Numbered from the stretch's first letter, positions 44,851-56,555 are shown. The stretch: 64,000 nt of DNA from Symbiodinium microadriaticum (GCA_001939145.1 LSRX01000327.1:312786-376785); one strand, 5' to 3'. Numbers and translations are program-made. The notes: generated by a model from the sequence alone, not told the origin.

Positions 44851-45075
44851 CCTGGGCGTCCACGTTTCCACGTCCGCAATGTTTGCCTGAACGGAGCGCT
44901 GTAACGTGCATTTCTGTGAGGGGCGCTCTTTCCCGGCCTTCGCAGAGTTCCGGCTTCGGAAAATCGCGGAAGAGCATGTTCTTGTCGGGTTCTTCAATCG
45001 GAAGCCTTGCGGCCGACATGAAAACCGACATGTAGGTCGCGATTGCCAGAGACGTGCCTAGGAAGCCATGGCATT
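44851..45075 (-). CDS. candidate internal exon, unrecognised
   Basis: On the minus strand an exon follows GAGAG (AG 45077-45076) and ends CGCCCAG|GTGCCT (donor 44850-44849). It reads TSLAIATYMSVFMSAARLP, EEPDKNMLFRDFPKPELC and TEMHVTALRSGKHCGRGN. High GC at third positions and clean splice signals make it one of the better unassigned exons. The overlapping + frame (44793-45035) is serine-rich, as expected of antisense. No family recognised. Confidence 0.5.
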
Positions 45076-46812
45076 CTCTCACCTCTCTTAGACATGCTCA
45101 GTTGTTATTCTGCAGCTTCTTCTCATTCAGAGCCTGCAGCCGCACATGAGGTCGATTTACAGCGTTTGAAGTGAGACTCAAGGCACTTTGGTATACACGG
45201 CTTTCCGCGAGATCTCCGTGCGTAGGCAGTTCACCCCTTTCCATGAGGGGAGATACGCAGGTAGGTAGCTGCACCCCTGGCCAAGACGATCGGCCACCTC
45301 TGCAGGAAGTCAACAAAGCATCGTTCACGCGGAAAGCTTTCTCCCTGTTGAACATCTTACACTCTGAAGGTACTGCTTTTGAGAGCCACCTAAACTCCTG
45401 TAAGCACGACCTGTGAGCTTGCACCTTCAAATCGGGCCACTTGCATCACGGCCTGACAGCGGCCTGGAGTCCTAGTCCTCAACACCCTTTTTTTCCCGAA
45501 GCTTGAAATCATCCCTAAACCCTAAATCCGAAGACTCTGATCCCAACAGCCTCAACCCACGGACCCACCCGTCAACTCAGGTTGGGTACTTCGTGACCAG
45601 TCTCCACCAGGTCGCACGTTCGATTCGAGTTTTGAGGCTTTAGAGTTGGACGTTTATGGTTTGAGGTGTATATGGTTGCAGGTTCGTGGTTCAGCTTTAG
45701 GCCAACTTATCATATCGAAACTCCCTGCTTTGAGCCTGGTTTGCGCGAAAACTATGATGTATCCCCACACCTTTTTGTTCAATTGTTGGCGCAAGTTCCG
45801 AGGCCGTTGTCTAGGCTCTAGACCTCAGGGAGCAGAGTCGAGTTATCGACGGGACAGCCAGTGTCAAAGGGCCAGGTCTCGGATGTTTTCAAGAGAGTCC
45901 GAGCCGGGTCTAAATTTTATGGGTTTCGGGAGGGGGGGACTTGGAGCGATCTTTGACACCAGAGACCTAGAATCGAACCCTGCAGTTCTGAGTCGAAGTC
46001 AGAAGCTCGAAAGCTTCGTAGCAGCTGGTGCTCACATCGTCAAGTTCTGAGAGTCTTCAGCCCCAAAAGCTTGTACGATAGAGTTCTTACAGGCAAAACA
46101 AAAAAACCTCCCAGGAACCTCAGCCCCCTTTTGCTTCAAGCCGGCATATACCCCGAATACGGGAGAACATTACAGCATTATGCATTGCATAGTTAGCAAT
46201 AACGGTATCGACCGAGCGATCTCGAGATCCATCTACCAACTATCTTCCTGCCTACCTATCTATACATCTACGTCTGTATGTAGAGAGAGTGAGTAAACAG
46301 GGTTTCGGGTTTCTGGTGAGTTCAAAGAGCCTGCAGGTCCTTTGGGGCAGCGCCTCCCTTTTTGGTGGCTTCCCGGCGCTTGGAGCCCTCCGTTGCTTTG
46401 TGGTGGCCGCCTGTGCTCACGTCTGCTGCGGCCCCGGCCGTCGAAAGGGCTTTCTAGCTTTCTAGGCTTGGCAATTTAGGTTTTCGAGCTCGAAATAGAT
46501 AGGGTGCTGGGTTTAGGGACTAGGGCCTACAGCTTGCAGGGTTTAATGCTTGGGGTTCGAGCTCACGGTTTCGGGCGTAAGGTTTTGCATGCTTCGGAGT
46601 GTATGCTACTAGGGCTTGGGTATGACACCCCTGTCAACAGTCTCTTTGTCTCCCGAGTTCCTCGTAGCTTGTACTTTACGAGGGACGGTACAAGGAATTG
46701 CCATCCAAAGGCCGGTGTAAAAAGGCAGGGCGGATTCTGCATCCCACCGCGGCCAACATCTGAACCCGCAGCGGGTGAGAGATGCACAGATTGGTAGAAT
46801 AGAGTGATTGAG

Positions 46813-46942
46813 TCCATGCAGCTTGTATGTCGCGCGAGCTGGGATATGTACGACTGTACACTGCAAGAGCAATGCCTGGAAGCCGTCTGCAGCTTTCTAC
46901 GTCAAGTCCTGCCAGCAGCCATTGACTGCAAACTCCGCACAG
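46813..46942 (+). CDS. candidate internal exon, unrecognised
   Basis: After ATTGAG (AG 46811-46812) the frame reads SMQLVCRASWDMYDCTLQE and CLEAVCSFLRQVLPAAID and ends at CGCACAG|GTTGTT (donor 46943). Helical, cysteine-containing, in phase at the start. No partner exon or family found. Confidence 0.5.
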
Positions 46943-47087
46943 GTTGTTCCGCGACACCTCAAAATAACACCACAAAAACAAACCTATATCTTCGGTTTAG
47001 GAAAGAGCAGTTAGCAGTTCGCGTCTGTAATCGTCCTAGATGGAGTAGACAAGCGAGGCAAGGCGGCAAGACCAGTCAAGCTTGCAC

Positions 47088-47188
47088 TTTTTTTCGAAGC
47101 CTTGGCCGCCGTGCTGCACCCTTTCTTCTTGCAAGCCATCGAACAGATTCTGGGTTGCAAGAGCAAGCACAATGCCCATGGCTGTCGC
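47088..47188 (-). CDS. candidate internal exon, unrecognised
   Basis: Minus strand: TTTGTCTCAG (AG 47190-47189) precedes ATAMGIVLALATQNLFDG and EERVQHGGQGFEKK, ending before GTGCAA (donor 47087-47086). The polypyrimidine acceptor is good. Lies opposite a longer + frame (46804-47205) whose second half is probably noise. Confidence 0.4.
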
Positions 47189-48009
47189 CTGAGACAAACA
47201 GATAAGACCGAGTTTAAAGCCTAGGGGGACGACGTGTGAACTTCTGCTCCATGCTAATAGGCTTTCCACATAGCCCTTGCAAGCACGAGACCGCCCTAGA
47301 CAAAGCCATGTGCGCGTGCTGCAATCATGGCTCCTGCGACACTTCATCGAGGATCGCAGATGTAAGTGAACAGGTTTGAAATCGTAGCCAATGGTCTGAC
47401 GCTAACAGGTTTGGAGATGGCAGGCTTCCTCGCTTCAAGTTAGCGTCATGACTTACAAGAGCAGCCCATGCTTCCTTGTGTGGATGTTACACTCCTTGCA
47501 TGGGGGATCCTTTTCCCATGTTCTGCTTCTTCTGGAGACAGCTGGGTCTCGACATCCTCTTCCCTAGTTTCCAAGTCCTAGAAGCTCAAAGGACTCGTGT
47601 GCCCCTTTGCCCTGAAGACCGAAGAGAGAACGCTGAAGAACGCGAGGCTTTCGCCTTTCCCCCTGGAAAAAACCCAGCAAGGTTTTCAACAGAGCCCAGG
47701 TATACGGCTCAAGGATTTTTTTGGGCAGGGTTGCTTGAACAGAGCTGAGGCCTAGGTGTACATTCACGAGCAGGTAATAGGGCTCGGGTTTTTTCCATAA
47801 TCTTTGCCCTCCAGAGGCTGGGATGTCAGAACTCCTCCCTGCGACCTGGAAGATGACGGCCCCTCGGCTTTCCCTCCAACCCCGGGAGTTGGGAGTTTCT
47901 GGCTCTTTTCTGGAGACTCAGGGGCTGAGGGTCCTACGGTTCAGGACATAGTGGTTTTTTTGGGTCTAGACTCCAGGGTTTCGGGCTCGGGACTTGAGCG
48001 GGAGTGCAG

Positions 48010-48060
48010 GAGAGAGACAGAGACAGAGAGAGCGAGAGAGAGAGAGAGAGAGAGAGAAAA
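48010..48060. repeat. GA microsatellite
   Basis: GAGACAGAGACAGAGAGAG run, read directly. Confidence 0.9.
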
Positions 48061-48529
48061 CAAAAAGCAACACAAAACAAACAAAACGTGGAGAAGTGGG
48101 CAGGAGAGGAAACAAAGGCATGGATTGAGCAGAACGAACAGAGACGCAAACGTTGTTTGATGTGGGATGCAGCATGTGCATTTTAGACTGCTTTGTGACA
48201 GCTTTGCTTCTGATGGATCGCGGCGTTTGCCAGAAGCTACTCCATGACAGCGAGGGAAGCCCACACCAGATTGCTTCAACAGTGCAGAAGTCTTACCGTC
48301 TGATTATAGTCTGATCGTAGCTTTTGCAGATGTTGTAATTACTGGCAACTTTACAAGAGAATTTCTCTAGTAACCCCCAACACTGCTCCAAAAACCGTCA
48401 ACCCCGAGACGTACAGGACTGGGGACTTAAAGGCCCAAGCCCCAAACAGCCGAGAACTTCAAAGCCCGAAAGCCACTGGAACTGAAACTTCCATCTGAGG
48501 TCAGGTTGATTCTCTACGCCCTAACCGCT

Positions 48530-48627
48530 TAGGGGCAGAGTAGGTAACCTTCAACCTTTTGGGGCTGATGAAACCCTACTATAAGTTCAAAGGTTATCCT
48601 TTGTTGGGCGAGGGTACTCGGCCCCTA
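48530..48627. mobile_element. 98-bp MITE-like element (family 2, copy B)
   Basis: Terminal inverted repeats TAGGGGCAGAGTA and TAGGGGCCGAGTA (12 of 13 matching) enclose GGTAACCTTCAACCTTTTGG and its partner AAGGTTATCCTTTGTTGGG. About 98 bp, same layout as 41353-41448. Non-coding. Confidence 0.85.
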
Positions 48628-48849
48628 CGACCTGGTTAGACCAAGACTATCTGAGGCCAGGTTGCTTCGTACTACTCGAAGAAGGCTTCGAAGGCTGGCG
48701 ATGCTTCGAGGGGCGGGAAAGAGGACCTCGCGACAAGGCGCACCTGGGCCTCTTGGCCTCGCAAGTGGGTTTAGGGCCAAGTTCAGGGTTCTAATGTTTA
48801 GGGTTTTTAGGATTTGAGAGTTTAGGGCTTAGGGCTTTGGGGCGGGAGT

Positions 48850-48955
48850 CTGTCTGTCTGTTTGTCCGTCCGTTTGTCTGTCTGTCTATGTCTGTCTGTC
48901 TGTCTCTGTCTGTCTCTGTCTGTCTCTGTCTCTCTGTCTGTCTGTGTCTGTCCGC
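48850..48955. repeat. TCTG/TCTCTG microsatellite
   Basis: Tetranucleotide TCTG units mixed with TCCG and TCTCTG. It explains the arginine/threonine-rich minus frames here. Confidence 0.9.
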
Positions 48956-49608
48956 GCGTGCACGTGCGTACCTTGCAGAACTGCAAAACGCTACAAAAGC
49001 CAAACATGGTTCATACATGTTCATACCCGTAACCCTACGGCCGTGGTTCATGACAAGGTCGGCGCTCGGCGCCACGAGTCTGACGCTGGCTATGCGCTTG
49101 GCTTCTTGATGCCAGAGAGAAGCGTTTGTTTTGTTGATTGGGGTCAAGGCTTTCCATGCTGTAGGGTTTAGCACTTCAGGATTTCAGGTTTCGGCATTTT
49201 GAGCTCCGGACTTGACGAAAGCATCTTGGATTTGGGGTTGAGGTTTGGGGAGTTAAAGCGCGACCAGACTTGGGTGCTAGGCTTGCAGCTTGTGCTCCAC
49301 CTCTATTGTCCTTTCCTGCATGTATCCGCAGTGGGACGAAGCTTTCTGTCAGCTGGTCCCTGGTAAAGGGTTGAATTGCGGCTACTGCAGAAACTTCATT
49401 GCATTGCAGTATGAGTATCGGGTGTCAATGCTTGTTTGGAGGTTCAGCGCGATTGGATAGCACCAACGGCGTTACGAGCACGGAACGGATTAGTGGCAAT
49501 CTGAAGCACTACTTCTTCGTGTCCGGCGATGTCCCACATGAGGAGGACCACGTGTGCAGTGGAGCTGGTTAAAGGGATTTGAGTTTGTCGGGTGTCCCAA
49601 TTTTGAAG

Positions 49609-50517
49609 GACGGCACGGCATCTCTCCCCGACATGAGCTTGGATGGCGGATCGGAGGAAGAATTTCAGTCCTACTGGGATTGGAACTCGCGAAACACGCG
49701 GGTGCTGAAGGATGGCTGGATAGAGCGAATGGCTCATCCGCAAGTCAACTGCCAGGCATACTGGTACAACCATTGTACAGCCGAGACTAGCTTCGAGCAG
49801 CCAACCGTTTGCGAACCGAGTTTGGTGCCGGCGGATCTTACGAGCGACTTCTCGCAGGAGGGTCCTGTGTGGACTTTTACCGCACCTGAACTGCGACCCA
49901 GCGGCATCAGGGGCTGGGTGTGTTGGACCTGTTTGTGGAGAGTATGATAAATGTCAACTAGCACTTGTGGCAGCCGTTTCTCGCTCAGGAAAGCTATCAT
50001 GAAGGAGGGGCATGCGAGCGACTTCGGCTTTTCAACGGAGGAGTTGGCTCGCCGAGCGTGCTTCGAGTTTGAATCGTGGCTCCCCCGCGTGCTGTCCTGG
50101 CATGACTATCAATACCGTTGCTTCTGGTTCTTCGGTGGGAAAGACAGCATGGACAAGAACCGAGATTCTGGAGGGACCGCCAAAAGTTTTTTCAGCGCCG
50201 ATGCAGAGGCATGGGTTTGTCTTTGCAATGTTCTGTTTGTGCTGTCCGTGCTAGATTTTCAGACGCCTTTCCCCATCTACCCGAAGCCATTGGCAAGCTG
50301 TTGGGGGCTGCAGTGCATTGGGGGACTACTTGGTAGGTTACTGTAAGAACTTCGAACATGAAGGTTGAGTTGGACTGTGCAAAACATAACCAACCCAACA
50401 GCTTAGCTAGCACTTGGGCCTTCGTACGCGCTGCTCTTGAGCAGGCCAGTCGACAGCTCTTTGCGGACGACGCGTTTTTTGAAGCATGTACACGGCTGCT
50501 GTGCAAGCGGTGCCTTG
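49609..50517 (+). CDS. WW-domain protein, several exons
   Basis: An exon starting 49609 after AAG reads through EEFQSYWDW, then DGWIERMAHPQ and YWYNHCTAETSFEQP: a WW domain (first W, the YWYNH strand, final proline) with the second tryptophan replaced by F and a slightly long first loop. WW domains bind proline-rich peptides. It ends near 49917-49942. A second exon 49989-50134 (AG 49987-49988, donor TTCG|GTGGGA) reads FGFSTEELARRACFEFESW and RVLSWHDYQYRCFWF. A third, 50402-50517 (AG before, donor CTTG|GTGACG), reads STWAFVRAALEQASRQLF and FFEACTRLLCKRC. Joining phases were not fully resolved and the 5' end was not found. A + microexon at 49332-49362 may belong. Confidence 0.55.
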
Positions 50518-50956
50518 GTGACGTCATGTTAAAACGCTACACACTCCATTCCACCCCATCGAAGGCGGTGGACCCGAGACCCCTCAAAAGCCCCAGAGTA
50601 GACTTATCCCACCATGCTCCGAAGAGAGGAAACCCTAAACCCCTGAATATCTCCGAATCCTCTTCACCCCGACTACGCCTGAGACCTCGCCTGGATTGTC
50701 CGAGATTTGAGAGAATGTAAAACCCTGAATCCCAACATATCAGCAGACATTCCCGAGCCCTCAAGACATGGTGGGGGGGGGGGGCCCAAGGCTGGACAAG
50801 ATGCACCCGATCAATCTGAGCCTTTGGCTTTTCTGCCCTTTGCTTTGGCATTTCGGGTTTAGGTTTGAGCATTTGAGGGTTTGGGCTTCATTCAGGCTGC
50901 TCGAGCTCGAGGTTTGAGGATTGGGGGATTGGGTTTTAGGAGTTTAGGGATATGGA

Positions 50957-51024
50957 TAGTATATATATATATATATATATATATAGATAGATAGATAGAT
51001 AGATAGATATATAGATAGATAGAT
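50957..51024. repeat. TA then TAGA microsatellite
   Basis: TATATA run followed by TAGATAGATAGA, read directly. Confidence 0.95.
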
Positions 51025-51931
51025 CAGGAAGGTCTGCAGTTGCTACGGGGGAGCTTCGAGAGAAGCTGAGGACCTACTTCGTGTGGACCTATGTCCGTGC
51101 AGGAGCCCCGTGGTTCTCTGAAGGGCTCCATGTTAAGAGAACCCTAAACCCTAAAGCGGACAGCATGCTTGGAGTTTCAGGGTTGGTTTCATGCAACCTG
51201 GTAGTTCTACATTGGTGGTAGATTCTTACTTAGAGTTTAGGGTTTAGGGTAATTGGGATCTTATTGTTGGTTTGATGGTATGGGAGCCGTCTACTCGAGC
51301 CAATGAGAATGTGGCATGCTACATCCGCTATTGAACGCCCGGGCCATAAGCCCTGGAACCCATATAACCTATATAACCTATATAGCTTTTCAGTACTGAA
51401 CCAGGCAGCGCGTAAAAGTTGTGGGAAGCGCTGCAATCCCGGACGAACCCTTGTGAGCCTTAATAGTCAGCATCGCAGTCGAAACAAAGTCTTCAGACAG
51501 GTTTTCGGAAGTTATAGGGCTTACGGTTTAGGGTTCAGGGAACCTTGACCCAGGATTTATGAGTTCGGTTTAGGGTTTAGGGAACTCTGACCTAGGTAGA
51601 TCCCTGCAACACCAGGAGTAGTCCACCGCGAGCTGCTCCACGCTGTGGCGGAGCACTTTTGCAAAGGACACACCAAGCCAAAAGGGATTTATGCAAATGG
51701 GGTTCTCGTAAGGATGGGGTCTCCGTAGGAACGAGTGACCACTTCGGCCGGGACCGATGCCAGTTTACAGGGGTCTTTGTCACAGTCGGCGGAACTTGTG
51801 CCTCCTTTGATGGCATAGGATAGAACTCGGAATCCTTACAGCCACAACTCCACATCAAAAACTCAAAGTTTGAAGAAAAAGGCGAAGTTGACGTTATGGG
51901 ACTTTGACAAAAACCCAAAACCGATTGGAAG

Positions 51932-51984
51932 CCTGAAATGTGGCACTTCGAGATGGCGAAGTTGGAAGGCCTGTACGTGCTGAG
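51932..51984 (+). CDS. candidate small exon, unrecognised
   Basis: Between GGAAG (AG 51930-51931) and CTGAG|GTGCGTAAG (donor 51985) the frame reads PEMWHFEMAKLEGLYVL. The donor is unusually good, but the exon is only 53 nt. Confidence 0.3.
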
Positions 51985-52583
51985 GTGCGTAAGTCAGCCC
52001 CAAAAAACCCGGAAAAATCCTATAAACTCTACACCCATCAGACCTGCATGCCCCAAACCCTTCAAATCGCGAAGACGTCATTGACCGAAGCTTTAGGGTT
52101 CGACATGACTTTGAGAATTTGTGAGTGCGACGACGGCTGGAGGTTGATTGAGGCCAAGATGGAGTACCTCCTTTTCCAAACTACTTTATAAGGGTTTTTG
52201 GGGGTTCCTTATTATAATTATAGTATAAAAGGGCCCCAAGAACCCTATTCTAAATATGATAAGGCTCCTACATTACCCGAAGATGACGCTTGCAAGCAGG
52301 CTGGCTCCCTTCGTTGGACCGCTGCTCACTAGGCCCGAGAGCTGAAACACACTTCATACAGCGGCTTTAAGAGCTGGAAGATATTATTCCTTAGGCAAAA
52401 CTTAGGCTTTAAGAGTTGGAAGGTTGTTCCCTAAAGGAATAGACTTATTATATTATTTTCTTTTGCTGAGAACGTCATTGGTTCGGGTTTCATTGGATTG
52501 CGTTCATATGAGCGACCGCGGTTATTTAGTCTTCTTGTGTTAAGAGTACAGGCGGACATGGTAATACGGGTTTTGCTAGCGTT

Positions 52584-53396
52584 ACTTGGGGAACGAGATA
52601 GGGCCCGCAGTAAAAACGAGATGGCTTAAAGAGTATATATTGTGTTTATTCACAGTTGTACTATATAGATGGGAGTCAGTTCGCCTCACTACGGACCAAC
52701 AGCAATGGCTAGAAGCGCACGTGTGGCATGGTCCAAATTTTGTTGGGAGTGTCGGATCAAAACGAGATTCAGAACGAGATAGTAAACGAGATACTTTCGA
52801 TTAGCCAGTTCGGTCCCAGAAGGTCATAACCCATTCCTCTTGTAGACCAGTACTATTGCTACGACGAGGAGAAGTTCTAGTACTAGTAGTACTACGATTA
52901 GTACTACCAGTACTACTAGTACTACTAGTATTACGAGTACTACTAGTACGACTAGTACTACTAGTCTCACTAGCACTACGAGTAGTACTAGTACGACTAG
53001 TATTACAATCAGCCAAGGCTCAAAGAACACTGGCCGAAGTTACCTTGCTCCGGCCCCTGCTACTACTGCTACTGTTACCGCCACCATCACCCGTCCCGTC
53101 GCTCCTGCTGCTGCCGTTACGCTACCGCACCCGCTTCTCCCCCTTCTGCTTCTGCTGCTGTTACTGTTACTGGAACTGCCGTTGCCACTGCCATTGCCAC
53201 TGCCACTGCCACTGCAACTGCTACTGCTGCTGTTGGTAATGCTTCTGCCGCTCTGGCTCTTGTCACTACTGCTACAGCATAAAACCCTTATGGCATGCAG
53301 ATATGTACAGCATATGTTCGAACGAGATCCCCAAATTTCTGACATGCATCCAGAATCCAGCCCTACTTGGGGAACGAGATCAGGGCCCGCAGTTAG
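52584..53396. repeat. AACGAGAT motif cluster with near-identical 30-bp ends
   Basis: CTTGGGGAACGAGAT followed by AGGGCCCGCAGT occurs at about 52584-52613 and again (with one extra C) at about 53366-53396. Between them AACGAGAT recurs at least four more times (about 52614, 52759, 52770, 52782) and once at about 53321. The middle is a trinucleotide tract. Confidence 0.75.
52853..53280. repeat. ACT/AGT then CTG/CTA trinucleotide tract
   Basis: AGTACTAGTACTACG-type triplets from about 52870 to 53010, then CTGCTACTGTTAC-type triplets from 53055 to 53270. All frames are open on both strands. Confidence 0.9.
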
Positions 53397-53412
53397 GATG
53401 CGCGTCCTTTAG

Positions 53413-53760
53413 CCAATTACGAAATAAACTTCGTCGCTCATATGTTGCCAAGTGGAACCCGCAAAATCCTAGTGGCGTCCATATGTATCACATTTGGGAA
53501 GGAGCTGCTCAGCAACTTCTGACTGTATCTGGAGGTGCGTGGTTTAAGGCCCGGCAAAGTCTTGTGGGCGTGAGGCTTCGCGTCGGTTCTAGGCACGGGC
53601 ATAGGACCGAACTCTTACAGGGTTTAGTTTAGCGCGTGGGGTTTGAGTTTATGATCTACCCATAGCAATATCCAGGCACCATGCTCTGGAACTTCTCCAA
53701 ACTGGAATTCCGGCACGATCGCTTCTTTGAGCTGTCAGCCCAGGACCCATGGAACTTCGG
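53413..53760 (+). CDS. helical-repeat protein resembling FASTK/OPR (RAP-type) families, two exons
   Basis: Exon 53413-53534 (AG 53411-53412; donor GGAG|GTGCGT) reads RNKLRRSYVAKWNPQNPSG and HIWEGAAQQLLTVSG. Exon 53676-53760 (CCAG before; ends TTCGG|GTTTAG) reads TMLWNFSKLEFRHDRFFEL then SAQDPWNF. The phases join exactly (1+2). LWNFSKLEFRHDRFFELSAQ fits the LWAFAKLGxRDxxLFxALAQ repeat of FASTK/octotricopeptide-type RNA-binding proteins, which act in organelle RNA processing in algae and apicomplexans. Only one clear repeat is visible, so the family call is tentative; more exons are expected on either side. Confidence 0.55.
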
Positions 53761-55011
53761 GTTTAGGGTCTTTGTTTCCTCGCGCTCTCCTTTCTCTGCT
53801 TCTCTCTATCTCTCTTTCACGTTGTCTGCTTCCCTCGGTCTTTTCTCCTATGTGTTGTCCTACCGAGCAAGCTGTTGCAGAGCCTCCGGCCCAAATGTTG
53901 CGCCCGTCATACTCGGAGTATGGGTCTGTGTAGGTCAGGGTATAACCGGTTTGAGCAGCCCTTGAGCATTGCCAGTTTTGTCATGCACAGACGTGAACGC
54001 AATCCTTACTTGCATTGCTCCACCCTTAAGCTCCTGCCTCTAGACCTCGTAATATCCTAAATCCCCGAGATTGAACCTCGAAAAGACAGCCGAAGCCCGA
54101 AGCCCGGAATCTCTCTGAAGTGTAATGGCTCTTTACCACCCCTTTTCGGGGTTCATGCCATGCCATTGCAGGAAGTGGTATGATCCGTGAGTGGCTTGCT
54201 TCCCTGTTTCATGCGTGTTGCAACATGAATCGTGTACGCGTGTACACGGCTTTTGGGACTTGAAGGCTTAGGATATATGTCGCAGCTTGCAGCTTCACTG
54301 CACGAGGGTTTGGTTAGCGGACTCATTTCATGTGTACTATGCAATCCTCATGCGCTTACTTGTCGTCTGATAGACCTGATGTCAGTGGGTGTTTTTTTGT
54401 TGCAAGTTCAATCCTCGCCCTCTACTATAAAGCCCAAACGTTCAACACCATGTGAACTCTGAGCCAAAATGTTTGGGTATAGCCGCTTCAATACCTTAAC
54501 CGTAGCATTGAACTCCACATTTGCTGGAAGGCTTGCGGCTTGGCTCCCAAGTTCCACCAAACCGCCAATCAATCCCCCCCCTAGACCCTAAACCCCTAAA
54601 CCCCCAAACCCCAGTTGAGCATGCATCCTTCTATAGGAGCTCTACAGACCCAATCGGCTGCGCTCCCTGGCGCCCCGGAACTTCCAGAACTCCATGACAG
54701 CCCGTCCGGGGGTTGCCTGTGGGTTTTTGTCGGGCTTGCGGGATTTGGGGTTTTGAGGCTGTTGGGATGTGGTTTAAGGGTCAAAGATCTATAGAGCCTC
54801 GGCGAATCAGTTCAGAAGAATCTACGAAGAGCAGCAAAGAATCGGCTCTGTTTTCCTGCAGTGTTCCCTCGAAGCATGCATAACTTCACACCGACGACGC
54901 ACAACCTCGAAAATCTAAGGCCCGAGGCCTTCAGGGGACAGCATTCCAAATATTCAATTCCGTGCCCGAGGCCCAGAGGCAGTGGGAACCACGCCCAGAC
55001 GCAGAGCCTAG

Positions 55012-56020
55012 GGAAGTCTACACTTCATTGAACTCCGTCTTTGGAGGCCCCGTGGTTTGTGCCCTGAACAATTCCAGGTCTAAGGCCTTGCAAGGTTGCA
55101 TTCAGCTTGGAATCCTTTTCCTCCGCTTGCAGGATTGCCTACAGCAAGCGGAAGCACTGGAACGCGCGGGTCCTGGAAGGCTTCTGCCGTGGGATTCCAC
55201 GACTGCTGGACAATCACGACCCGTCCTATCCGAAGACGGATACACACGTTCCTCGATGGCGTTAGACCGTTCGAGGCCATGATGCCTTTCCGAACCCCGG
55301 CCTGGTTCCCTGAGGTGCTGTTCTCCTATACATGCAGAGATGGCAGCCACTGGACCTGAATGTAATGTGAAGATTTCTGCAGCCTTTTGGCATTGGGGGA
55401 GGCTTCTGGCAGGTCCACCGTTGCAAGAATGCAGGGATTCTGACAGGCCTTCGAGGGACCTTGCGAACGCTGACATATAGAGCTCCGCGAACTCTACGAT
55501 CAGTCCTGCCAGCCCCTTAAAGCAAACCCAAAGTCGGACAGCAGCCCGTCAAACTCGGATCTAATCGAGCGGCAGACAGATAGGATAAGAGCATGTCCCT
55601 CGTGGCCCAGCAATTCAAGGGCTTACCGCAAACCTCATAACCAAACGCAAAGCTAAGAACTTATAATATGCCAAAAGCCTAGAAGGTACAGGTAGAACTG
55701 AGAGACTCAGGGCTGAAGGCTTGATTCTGCCGAAAAGAAGGCGAAGTGCCGGCCGATGCATTCCGAATTGGGTCACTCACGGCACCTCGGCGACAGCAGC
55801 TGATGCTTTTTTGTTTTGTGCGTGCTGCTTCTTTGGGGGATCACCCGACCTTGTGCATGTGACTGATGAAGACGCCTGAAATTACAAACGTAGCACGAGA
55901 GCGACACTCCTTCTTGCTGAGTCGAGCACGGACGCACAGGGCGCAGTTGAGAAGCAGCACCGTAGCGAAGATGTTGATTCACAGGCCACAGAGGACATTG
56001 TTCCTGTGGATTTTTTCTAG
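55012..56020 (+). CDS. candidate gene of at least three exons, unrecognised
   Basis: Exon 55012-55077 (CCTAG before; ends TTCCAG|GTCTAAGG) reads EVYTSLNSVFGGPVVCALN. Exon from 55133 (CTTGCAG before) to about 55240 reads AYSKRKHWNARVLEGFCRG and IPRLLDNHDPSYPKT. The two join in phase to give ...NNSRIAYSK.... A possible terminal exon 55894-56020 reads ATLLLAESSTDAQGAVEKQ and SEDVDSQATEDIVPVDFF before TAG. I do not recognise the protein. Linking the last exon to the first two is inference. The 124-codon minus frame at 55102-55476 is taken as antisense. Confidence 0.45.
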
Positions 56021-56234
56021 ATACGTCTTGGCTGAAGGAGGTGGACCAGCGTCCGGTTCTTGACATCTTGCAGACTACACACAAACATATTCCGGGCGCC
56101 TCTTGCAGTCACGAATCAGCCTTTTCTCATCGCTGTACCGACTATCTCGGTTTTGGACCTTGTGCTACAGCTGCTAAAGATCCGCACTACTTGCCGCAGC
56201 GGCTCTCGCATGGGAGTCTACTTTCCCACCTGCC

Positions 56235-56440
56235 CGGGTTCTTAGCCTCCCTTTCAGAAGCATGCTGATCGACAAACTCAATCAGGTGATCACCAAGGCT
56301 TTTCATGACCTCCGTGCTTCCGGGCCGGCTGTGGAAGAGTGCATGTGGCTCGGCACAGCTTTCAATAACTGACAAAGATGTGCCCTTAAACTCCCAATAT
56401 GATACGAGAACTTCCCTCAACTTCCCATTCCAAGTACTAA
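56235..56440 (-). CDS. candidate exon, unrecognised
   Basis: The minus frame reads KLREVLVSYWEFKGTSLSV, CAEPHALFHSRPGSTEVM and LGDHLIEFVDQHASE. Balanced, soluble composition. Boundaries not fixed. Another minus piece at about 56695-56760 (PALVKGLCVRFCT before GTAAGT) could be an upstream exon of the same gene. Confidence 0.35.
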
Positions 56441-56496
56441 GACCCATGCAGTAGGTTCATGACCTGTAACCATGTCCCTTAGGATCTATAGATCTA

Positions 56497-56555
56497 TATA
56501 ATATAGTATAGTATAATATAGTATAGTATAGTATAGTAGAATATTGTATAATATA
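56497..56555. repeat. TATAG pentanucleotide microsatellite
   Basis: TATAG/TATAA units on the + strand, about ten copies. Confidence 0.9.

Noticed and set aside
45600..45635. Possible tRNA (GTTCGATTC box-B-like sequence)
   Set aside because: No matching acceptor or anticodon arms could be folded around it.
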